From NCBI GenBank assembly GCA_913063045.1, contig CAJXYM010000001.1:1-64000 (forward strand): a stretch of 64,000 nt of DNA. Direction: 5' to 3'. Origin of the DNA: an uncultured Flavobacteriales bacterium (lineage in GTDB: Bacteria; Bacteroidota; Bacteroidia; Flavobacteriales; BACL11). Below are positions 37,550 through 44,504 of this stretch, piece by piece. Made by a program: the position numbers and the translations under genes. The notes under the pieces were generated by a model. That model searched no databases. It was not told where the DNA came from and saw nothing but the letters and a program-made list of their open reading frames with translations. Within the stretch, counting starts at the first letter, position 1, and every line of letters starts with the position of its first letter.

Positions 37550-39816
37550 TATTTAATAAATAAAATCTTTGATACCATTTTTTCTTGCCCTATTTCATTA
37601 GAAGAGAAAACTAGGTATACGCCTGTTCCTACCCTTGAATTATCAATGTTTTTTCCATTCCAATTAGCTTGACCACCATTTGCATTTGTTTCATAAACTA
37701 AATTGCCGCTTATATCTGTAATTTTCACATATGCGTTTTCATAAAGATTTCCAATTGCAATATTTCCATTATAATTTTCTTTTACTGGATTTGGAAAAAC
37801 AAAAGTATTTTCTTGAATCTCTTCTCCCTTTGTAGCATCTGATCTAAATGAAATTAATCCTTTTTCTGTTCCAAAAAACACTTCTCCATTTGATGAGTTT
37901 ATAGCAATGCTAATTATATTATTAGAAGGCAACGGGCTATTTTCTTCAGTGAAATGATGGATTTCGCTTAACCCATCATCGGAAAGTAGATATACACCTG
38001 ATTTCTTTGTTCCTATCCATTTTCTGTTCGCTCCATCTACTTTAATATCATTTATTGATTCACTACTTAGTAAATATTGACCATAATCACCCTCTTGAAT
38101 TAATATTTGTTGACAATCAAAGTTATAACCACTAAAAACTGTACTTGGGTAATAAAAAACAGCTATACCTTCTTTTGTACCAATCCATATTTCGCCATCT
38201 AAGTCTTTTGTTATTGAAAGTATCTCCAGAGTAGGAAGATTTCCATTTCCTGTTGTTGTATTTAGAATTTTATATTCATCATCATTGATGTTTGAAATAG
38301 TATTATTATCGTTATAAACAAATAGACCTTTATTATAGATTATTCCCCATTTCTGATTCAGATCATCTATAATTAATTCATCAAAATACAAGCCCTCTAG
38401 GCTTTGATTCATCGTAAATGAATGCCATTCACCATTTACTGTTTTTACAAATAATGGATTACTTACTTGAGAATTTAGTCCCCATAAGTTATCATTATTA
38501 TCTTTTTTCAAATCTGATATTTGAATTCTATTATTTGAGTAGTATGTTGTATCTAAGATTCCTCCTGTGTTTTCATATCCGTATTTAATAATATGCTCTC
38601 CACCTTCCATTACACTAATTCCATTATACCAAGAAGCATAATATTCTTTATCTGCAATTTTAGCAATACTCACAATGTCTCTGGCTCTGTTTAGTTTCTC
38701 AAAATCATAATTTACCCATTCGTTGTATTTGTCCATAATTGAAACACCATCATTATTTAGTTGATTTACACTAAAGTTAATGTGACCTCCATGAGAGACG
38801 TATAGTTTCTCGTTAAAATAAAGATTAAAGCTGTTGTTAGAGAATGGGCTGTTTACATTTATCACCTCAGCTAATTCATTGTCTTTAATTTTTATTAGTC
38901 CTAAATTTTTATCTGCAACCCATAACTCATTATTATTATAGTAACAGTCTCTAATATTTGAAAATCCAGTTATTACTTGAACATCATCTCCTAGCTGATT
39001 AATTAGATGAATTTTTGAGCTATCTGTAATCGCCAGCTCATTACTATTTGAACCTAAAACAGTATTTTTAAAGCCAATGTTTATATACTTTTCCCATTTT
39101 TGATTTTTTATAAAAAGACTATCAAAATCTCCATCTTTTACACTAATTAAATGATTATTGAATAAAACAATGTTTTTAAAAGTATCATTTGTATTGCTAC
39201 TATTCTCAAAGATTGTATCTTTTTGCCACTGATTAAAGTCCGACAGGAAAAGATTGTTTTTATAAGCAAAATATATTCCTGATGAGGTTGCACAGTAAAT
39301 TGTATCACTTTTTATCGCGACTTGATTTATCGATTCATAATTTGCATTTAACCCAATTTTATAAGTGTCTTTTATTTCAAGTTTGATCATATCTATTACA
39401 ATTAACCCAAATGATGATGCTAGATATGCTATGTCATTATCAAAGAAAATATTATTAATCTCTTTTAATCCACTAATTTCTTTTCTTTTTATGTCTGATA
39501 TGTTATTTATCAGACCTTCATCGATGATGTCAATATTGCAATTTTCGTAAATTACTACCACTTGATTATTATATTTATTATATCCAATATCACTTACGCC
39601 CACATCTGATAATCCATTTACTTTAGACATTCTGTTTATGCTATTACTTTGCGTGTCATAGAAATAAAGAGATCCATCTGCCACACAATAAGTCTTTGTG
39701 TTTGCGCAAGCCACTTTATCAGCCGTTTGATATGACATATAGTTTTTCCAATATCCAATAGGAACATCTTGACCAAACGTTATAAAAGGGAATAATAAAA
39801 ACAATAAATATTTCAT
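37549..39816 (-). CDS. porZ: PorZ-like T9SS beta-propeller protein
   Basis: A 755-residue exported protein: signal peptide (about 1-15, FITFGQ end), two seven-bladed-propeller-type regions rich in two-component-regulator-propeller repeats, and a C-terminal type A sorting-like domain. Repeat examples are LPTLEILSITKDLDGEIWIGTKEGIAVF, INDIKVDGANRKWIGTKKSGVYLLS and ISIAINSSNGEVFFGTEKGLI. The C-terminal domain has VFPNPVKENYNGNIAIG, VKITDISGNLVYET and ANWNGKNIDNSRVGTGVYLVF. PorZ has this architecture and forms part of the PorU-V-Q-Z attachment complex that anchors T9SS cargo to A-LPS. Location next to recO is also typical of porZ as I recall it. The alternative is a generic two-component-type propeller T9SS cargo. 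Confidence 0.75.
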   Translation of the reverse strand: MKYLLFLLFPFITFGQDVPIGYWKNYMSYQTADKVACANTKTYCVADGSLYFYDTQSNSINRMSKVNGLSDVGVSDIGYNKYNNQVVVIYENCNIDIIDEGLINNISDIKRKEISGLKEINNIFFDNDIAYLASSFGLIVIDMIKLEIKDTYKIGLNANYESINQVAIKSDTIYCATSSGIYFAYKNNLFLSDFNQWQKDTIFENSSNTNDTFKNIVLFNNHLISVKDGDFDSLFIKNQKWEKYINIGFKNTVLGSNSNELAITDSSKIHLINQLGDDVQVITGFSNIRDCYYNNNELWVADKNLGLIKIKDNELAEVINVNSPFSNNSFNLYFNEKLYVSHGGHINFSVNQLNNDGVSIMDKYNEWVNYDFEKLNRARDIVSIAKIADKEYYASWYNGISVMEGGEHIIKYGYENTGGILDTTYYSNNRIQISDLKKDNNDNLWGLNSQVSNPLFVKTVNGEWHSFTMNQSLEGLYFDELIIDDLNQKWGIIYNKGLFVYNDNNTISNINDDEYKILNTTTGNGNLPTLEILSITKDLDGEIWIGTKEGIAVFYYPSTVFSGYNFDCQQILIQEGDYGQYLLSSESINDIKVDGANRKWIGTKKSGVYLLSDDGLSEIHHFTEENSPLPSNNIISIAINSSNGEVFFGTEKGLISFRSDATKGEEIQENTFVFPNPVKENYNGNIAIGNLYENAYVKITDISGNLVYETNANGGQANWNGKNIDNSRVGTGVYLVFSSNEIGQEKMVSKILFIK

Positions 39817-39848
39817 ATGTTTAATTTAACCCTTTAAATCTAAAAAAA

Positions 39849-39878
39849 TTGTTGTTCTTCTCATGTTTGTTAAATTTG
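39849..39878 (+). promoter_or_regulatory. Promoter of tRNA-Arg
   Basis: TTG at 39849-39851 and TAAATTTG at 39871-39878 are separated by 19 bp, the canonical Bacteroidota -33/-7 arrangement. The -7 element ends 10 bp before the tRNA. This is the only promoter in the window with both elements well placed. Confidence 0.62.
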
Positions 39879-39888
39879 CAACTTAATA

Positions 39889-39962
39889 GGCCCAGTAGTT
39901 CAACTGGATAGAATGTCAGATTTCGGCTCTGATGGTTAGGGGTTCGAATCCTCTCTGGGTCA
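39889..39962 (+). tRNA. tRNA-Arg (anticodon TCG)
   Basis: A 74-nt cloverleaf. The acceptor arm GGCCCAG pairs with CTGGGTC (one G-T). The D-arm follows. The anticodon stem TCAGA/TCTGA encloses loop TTTCGGC, giving anticodon TCG for CGA codons. The T-arm is AGGGG-TTCGAAT-CCTCT and the discriminator is A at 39962. CCA is not encoded, so it must be added by nucleotidyltransferase. It lies alone on the plus strand between the divergent PorZ-like gene and the convergent fibronectin III gene, whose stop codon is only 7 bp beyond its 3' end. Confidence 0.96.
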
Positions 39963-39964
39963 CA

Positions 39965-39992
39965 AATAGTTATTCTATTATTAGTTTTTTTT
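39965..39992 (+). terminator. Weak candidate terminator of tRNA-Arg
   Basis: A 5-bp A/T-rich stem (AATAG 39965-39969 with CTATT 39975-39979, loop TTATT) is followed shortly by a run of eight T (39985-39992). It overlaps the 3' end of the convergent gene. The stem is weak, so this is tentative. Confidence 0.28.
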
Positions 39993-41268
39993 CTGTTCTA
40001 CCGTCTTTATATAAATATATAATAACTTGATTACTATTTTCTTCTGTTTCAATTCCGTTTATATTTATTGTTTTTTTAATTTCATTAAATATGATTCCTT
40101 CATTAATATTTGACGGACAACTTATAAAAAATGTATTGCTAAAGGTAAGTTGCTCATTAAATTCGGATTCTAATTCTGTTACTATATTTAGATCTCCATT
40201 TATATTTGGGTTAATGAAAAGGTTTGTGAAGTTAATTTCACTCGTATACCCAGATGTGTAGTTATTTCCGTCGTTTGGTGATGTGGTAGATACTCTAACC
40301 CCCGAGGAAATATTTTCAATAGCAAAGAATCCGATTAGACTATTTGATGTGTCGTATGAATTAATAATAGCATAATTAGGCCCCACAATCAATCCTGCTC
40401 TTAATACTGTTTCAATATTTTGGTTTGTACTATTTAAGTTTGCATAACCAACTGAATCTCCTGAATTTATTGACTGAATGTCAAAATAACCTCCGTCAGT
40501 AGTTATTGTACTTGTTCCTATGTCCGGTTGATCTTGAGTTTGCTCTATTGTCACAGATAGCCCAGAAGCTGTATTACATTGATTGTTTTGTAAAGCAGTA
40601 TTTACAACTGGATTAAAAGGCGCAGGTATAAATGATTGGGTTGTAAATGTGTCTGAAATAGACCATAACGAGCCCATATTAAGAGTTGAGTCGTGGTAAG
40701 CCATAATCTCCCATTCATATGTTGTGTTCTGTTGAAGTACAGGTATTAACACGTTATTATTAACCCCATCAATAATATTTAGGTTTTGCCAATTATTAGT
40801 GTTGAGTATTCTGTAGTGTACACGATATCTATCAGCATTATTTAAAATATTCCAATTAGCTTGTGCTGAGAAGTATGTTATGTTGTTGGTGTTTAGGTTG
40901 TTAGGGCTTGGGCATAGATTTGTTGAAGTTACAAATGAATCAGCTGGTGTCCAAGAAGATGTATTAAGATTTAATGAATCACAATGATTCCTTATTTGCC
41001 ATATATATGTTTCTTGTGGAAGTAGATTGTTTATTGTCTTATTGTTTAGAACAGAATCTATATTGTTCTTGTATAACCACTGACCACTATTAATTTCTTT
41101 GTAGCGTATTTTGTAATTATAAGAGCTGTTTGATTGTGACCAATTTAAATTAGCACTATAATAATAAACATTTGTTTCAAATGTTGTGTCTGGTCTCAGA
41201 CACTGAGCCTTAGAGTTTAGACTTATGGAAAATAAAATGATTATAAAAAAGAGAAATTTTCTATTCAT
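39970..41268 (-). CDS. Exported fibronectin type III domain protein
   Basis: A 432-residue protein with signal peptide (about 1-21, FSISLNSKAQC) and two fibronectin III domains, at about 25-112 (TNVYYYSANLNWSQSNSSYNYKIRYK and ETYIWQIRNHCD) and about 118-210 (YFSAQANWNILNNADRYRVHYR and TTYEWEIMAYHD). A beta-rich C-terminal half follows, containing many S/T/N and IENISSGVRVSTT. It ends with VIIYLYKDGRTEKKLIIE, which resembles the terminal strands of type A cargo but without the full YPNP motif; secretion by T9SS is therefore uncertain. Its -7 element is 4 bp from the ATG. No catalytic residues are seen; an extracellular binding protein is likely. Confidence 0.75.
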   Translation of the reverse strand: MNRKFLFFIIILFSISLNSKAQCLRPDTTFETNVYYYSANLNWSQSNSSYNYKIRYKEINSGQWLYKNNIDSVLNNKTINNLLPQETYIWQIRNHCDSLNLNTSSWTPADSFVTSTNLCPSPNNLNTNNITYFSAQANWNILNNADRYRVHYRILNTNNWQNLNIIDGVNNNVLIPVLQQNTTYEWEIMAYHDSTLNMGSLWSISDTFTTQSFIPAPFNPVVNTALQNNQCNTASGLSVTIEQTQDQPDIGTSTITTDGGYFDIQSINSGDSVGYANLNSTNQNIETVLRAGLIVGPNYAIINSYDTSNSLIGFFAIENISSGVRVSTTSPNDGNNYTSGYTSEINFTNLFINPNINGDLNIVTELESEFNEQLTFSNTFFISCPSNINEGIIFNEIKKTININGIETEENSNQVIIYLYKDGRTEKKLIIE

Positions 41269-41272
41269 AATA

Positions 41273-41280
41273 CAAAGATA
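41273..41280 (-). promoter_or_regulatory. -7 promoter element of the fibronectin III gene
   Basis: Minus-strand TATCTTTG (TAnnTTTG), ending 4 bp before the ATG at 41266-41268. Transcription would begin at or next to the start codon. It occupies most of the 29-bp gap after the methyltransferase gene. Confidence 0.5.
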
Positions 41281-41297
41281 AAAAAATCATTGAGTGG

Positions 41298-42185
41298 TTA
41301 TTTGATACTTCTGAAAATATATATATTACTTGAACACCCCCTGTTTCCTAATAGCGCTTTGATATTCGATAAAAGCCCTATAAAAAATCCTTTTAAATAT
41401 TGTTTTTTTCCGTTTTTAAATTCATTGCTTAAAAGGGAGACATAAAATGAGTCAAAAATCATTCCTTTCTTTTTGATAAATTTAAAATTGTTTTTTTCAA
41501 AAATATTTATAATTGTTTTTTCACTAAAATGATTTAAATGTATTGGAAGATCCCATGCGGCCCAAAATTCCTTATAGTATTCTGCATCAAATGACTTGTA
41601 GTTTGGTACTGCTATTACTATTGTACCTTTTTCATTAATAATCCTGTCAAGATTAGTGATTGTTTTATTTAAGTCATAGACATGTTCTAGAACATGCCAC
41701 ATACTAATACTATCAAACTCTTTCTCTTTATATTGTTTTAAATCGCTATTCTTATTGACTTTTATTTTGTAATTATTAATAGCCTTCTCTCTAGCAATAT
41801 CTGATGGCTCTATTCCTTCGCATTCAATTCCTTTTTTTGCTAAAGCATTTAAAAATTCTCCAGTACCACAGCCAATATCAAGATGTTTTTTGCTGTTAGA
41901 AGTTTTTAACAAAAGATTGCTTTTTGAAGCTATTGCGTGTTTTCTTACAATTTGATACATTAAGTTAAATAGTCCCTTTTTGTTATTCGTATGAGAAATA
42001 TAACTATCATTTTCATAGTACCTATTCATCGCTTCTTCTTTTGGCCTTGGATTGGTGAATAAAAAATCACAGCTTATGCATTCTGCTATCTTAAATTTCT
42101 CTTTAGTTGTACTATAGTCCCTGCTTATTATAAAATCTTTTATTTTATCACTCTTACAAATTGGGCAATTACTTAACTGTATCAT
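41298..42185 (-). CDS. Class I SAM-dependent methyltransferase with N-terminal zinc ribbon
   Basis: A 295-residue protein. The N-terminus holds two CxxC knuckles (CPIC at 7-10 and CISC at about 36-39), a probable zinc ribbon. The middle is a Methyltransf_23-type Rossmann domain: motif I LDIGCGTGEFLNAL at about 102-115, acidic IEPSD in motif II, and ISMWHVLEHVYDLN in the post-II region. NHFSEKTIINIFEKNNF follows and the end is helical. The substrate is unknown; related proteins act on sugars or small molecules. The start overlaps the mnmG stop by 4 bp (ATGA), so it is coupled to mnmG. This neighbour relationship is familiar in flavobacteria but does not prove a tRNA role. Confidence 0.86.
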   Translation of the reverse strand: MIQLSNCPICKSDKIKDFIISRDYSTTKEKFKIAECISCDFLFTNPRPKEEAMNRYYENDSYISHTNNKKGLFNLMYQIVRKHAIASKSNLLLKTSNSKKHLDIGCGTGEFLNALAKKGIECEGIEPSDIAREKAINNYKIKVNKNSDLKQYKEKEFDSISMWHVLEHVYDLNKTITNLDRIINEKGTIVIAVPNYKSFDAEYYKEFWAAWDLPIHLNHFSEKTIINIFEKNNFKFIKKKGMIFDSFYVSLLSNEFKNGKKQYLKGFFIGLLSNIKALLGNRGCSSNIYIFRSIK

Positions 42186-44053
42186 CTTCCCATATATATT
42201 AGTAGAACATTTATGTCTGATGGAGATACTCCACTAATTCTACTTGCCTGTCCTATTGATTTTGGCCTTATTTGACTTAATTTCTCTTTACCTTCCGTAG
42301 AAATTGAATGAAGTTTTTTATAATCAAACATTTCTGGTATTACCATTTCCTCAAGTTTGTTTAATTTTTTTGCTGAAGCTTCTTCTTTATTTAAATACCC
42401 TCCATATTTAATAGTTATCTCTGCTTGTTCAATTGCATTGTCTTCAATCTCATGCATATTTACAAATTCTATTAATTCTTTTGATATTAATAAATCCTCA
42501 TATTTAATATGGGGTCTAGATAGAAATGAAAAAAGTTTCTTTTTTTGTTTAACTGTTGCGCTATTTTTTTTCTTTAAAACTTTGTTTATTTTTTCAGGCT
42601 CAATATTTTGTTTTTTTAAGAATTTAATAAGTTTATCAGTTTGCTCTATTTTTTTATTTAAATTATCTAATCTTTCTTTAGATGCTAGACCTAGTGTAAA
42701 TCCTTTTTTTGTTAGCCTTATATCTGCATTGTCTTGTCTTAACAATAATCTATATTCAGCTCTCGATGTAAACATTCTGTAGGGTTCATCTGTTCCTTTT
42801 GTTATAAGATCATCTATTAAAACACCTATATAAGCATCTGACCTTGATAAAATAAATTCTTCTTTATTTTTTGTTTTTTGATGTGCATTAATCCCCGCCA
42901 TTAGACCTTGGCACGCCGCTTCCTCATATCCTGTTGTTCCATTTATCTGTCCGCAAAAAAACAAGTTTTCTATTAATTTTGTTTCTAGAGTATGTTTTAA
43001 TTGCGTTGGAGGAAAATAATCATACTCTATTGCGTACCCTGCTCTAAATAACTTTACTTTTTCGAGACCTTTTATTTTTCTTAAAGCTTTAAGTTGTATG
43101 TCTTCGGGTAATGAAGTTGAAAACCCATTTAGATATATTTCGATAGTTTCTCTTCCTTCTGGCTCTATAAATAATTGATGCCTCTCTTTTTCAGAAAATC
43201 TAACAATTTTGTCTTCTATTGATGGGCAATACCTTGGGCCTAAACCTTGTATTCTTCCGGCAAACATTGGAGATGATTCAAACCCCTCTTGTAAAATATC
43301 ATGCACTTCTTTTGACGTGTAGGTTATAAAACAACTTTTTTGATCTTTTATTAATGTTTTTTCTAAATATGAAAAGTTATTTATTATTTGATCACCCTTT
43401 TGCTCTTCCGTTTTGCTATAGTCTATTGTTCTACCGTCTAGTCTTGGTGGAGTGCCTGTTTTCATTCTTCCGTGAGTGAATCCTATATCAATTAATTGTT
43501 TAGTTATTCCTTCTGCTGCAGGCTCTCCTGATCTTCCCCCTTTGTAGTTTTTCTTACCCAAATGTATTAAGCCATTTAGAAAAGTTCCATTACATAATAT
43601 GACGCTTGCGCTTTCTATATTTACCCCCATCTTTGTAATGACTCCAACTGCTCTTTTTTTCTCTATTATTATACTATCTACACTATCCTGATAAAAATCT
43701 ATATTATTATTTTTTTCTAGCGCAATTCTCCATTCTCTTTCAAATTTCTTTCTGTCACATTGTGCTCTTGGGCTCCACATTGCTGGACCCTTTGATTTGT
43801 TTAGCATTCTGAATTGAATTGAGCTTTTGTCGGTTATAATTCCCGACATACCACCAAGGGCATCTATCTCTCTAACTATTTGTCCTTTTGCTATTCCTCC
43901 CATTGCAGGGTTGCATGACATTCTTGCTATTGTCTCTAGATTCTGAGATACTAGTAGTACTTTTGACCCCAATGTTGCCGCTGAATGCGCAGCTTCACAA
44001 CCTGCATGCCCACCGCCGACAACTATTACATCATATTTTTCGTTTAAAGTCAT
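42182..44053 (-). CDS. mnmG: tRNA uridine-5-carboxymethylaminomethyl modification enzyme MnmG (GidA)
   Basis: FAD-dependent enzyme of 623 residues that, with MnmE, installs the (carboxymethyl)aminomethyl group at U34 of tRNAs decoding split codon boxes. FAD-binding GGGHAGCEAA (13-22) is at the N-terminus. The family motifs GRSGEPAAEGIT (about 190), RMKTGTPPRLDG and FFCGQINGTTGYEEAACQGLMAGINA follow, and the C-terminal helical domain ends with IGQASRISGVSPSDINVLLIY. Its leader contains a parS-like palindrome only 2 bp before the ATG. It is 25 bp from ybeY and overlaps the downstream methyltransferase by 4 bp. MnmE is not in the window. Confidence 0.97.
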   Translation of the reverse strand: MTLNEKYDVIVVGGGHAGCEAAHSAATLGSKVLLVSQNLETIARMSCNPAMGGIAKGQIVREIDALGGMSGIITDKSSIQFRMLNKSKGPAMWSPRAQCDRKKFEREWRIALEKNNNIDFYQDSVDSIIIEKKRAVGVITKMGVNIESASVILCNGTFLNGLIHLGKKNYKGGRSGEPAAEGITKQLIDIGFTHGRMKTGTPPRLDGRTIDYSKTEEQKGDQIINNFSYLEKTLIKDQKSCFITYTSKEVHDILQEGFESSPMFAGRIQGLGPRYCPSIEDKIVRFSEKERHQLFIEPEGRETIEIYLNGFSTSLPEDIQLKALRKIKGLEKVKLFRAGYAIEYDYFPPTQLKHTLETKLIENLFFCGQINGTTGYEEAACQGLMAGINAHQKTKNKEEFILSRSDAYIGVLIDDLITKGTDEPYRMFTSRAEYRLLLRQDNADIRLTKKGFTLGLASKERLDNLNKKIEQTDKLIKFLKKQNIEPEKINKVLKKKNSATVKQKKKLFSFLSRPHIKYEDLLISKELIEFVNMHEIEDNAIEQAEITIKYGGYLNKEEASAKKLNKLEEMVIPEMFDYKKLHSISTEGKEKLSQIRPKSIGQASRISGVSPSDINVLLIYMGR

Positions 44054-44055
44054 AT

Positions 44056-44071
44056 TGTTTCACGTGAAACC
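44056..44071. promoter_or_regulatory. parS: parS-like ParB-binding palindrome
   Basis: TGTTTCACGTGAAACC contains the 14-bp perfect palindrome GTTTCACGTGAAAC. It matches 15 of 16 positions of the widely conserved chromosomal parS consensus (final A replaced by C). It lies in the 25-bp gap between ybeY and mnmG, 2 bp before the mnmG ATG on the minus strand. No parA or parB gene is in the window, and no second full copy was found by eye. Confidence 0.75.
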
Positions 44072-44078
44072 TGCTTAA

Positions 44079-44504
44079 CTATCTAATAATGAGTTTGTTA
44101 AGTTTTTTTAGGTAGTAGTTTTCTTTTTTTCTTATTATTTTCTTTTGATCTTCTTTTTTATCTTTAAAACCTAGCAAATGTAGTAAACCGTGTGCTATAA
44201 CTCTATTTACTTCATCGAAATAATTTTCATTATATATCTTTGAGTTTTCCTTTACTCTTTCTGTGCTAATCAAGATATCTCCCGACACTTTATCTTTAAC
44301 ACAATAATCAAAGGTTATGACATCTGTAAGTGTATCATGTTTTAAATATTTCTTGTTATAATTTAATAACATTTCATCATTACAAAAAACAATGCATAGT
44401 TCCCCTAATTCCTTTTTTTCGCATATGCAGATTTCCTCTAACCAACTTTTAATTTTCTTAGACTGTTTAAGTCTAAATTTAGTTTGATAATTAAAGTCTA
44501 TCAT
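44079..44504 (-). CDS. ybeY: Endoribonuclease YbeY (16S rRNA maturation)
   Basis: A 141-residue metallo-RNase of the UPF0054 family involved in 16S rRNA 3'-end processing and ribosome quality control. The core motif RVIAHGLLHLLGFKDK (about 105-120) carries two zinc-ligand histidines. The third His of the Gram-negative HGxLHLxGYDH form is replaced by the GFKDK variant, which I recall as usual in Bacteroidota. The TDVITFDYCVKDKVSGDILIS segment upstream is also standard. It overlaps the DUF4175 gene by 14 bp, so the two are coexpressed, and is followed by the parS-like site. Confidence 0.93.
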   Translation of the reverse strand: MIDFNYQTKFRLKQSKKIKSWLEEICICEKKELGELCIVFCNDEMLLNYNKKYLKHDTLTDVITFDYCVKDKVSGDILISTERVKENSKIYNENYFDEVNRVIAHGLLHLLGFKDKKEDQKKIIRKKENYYLKKLNKLIIR

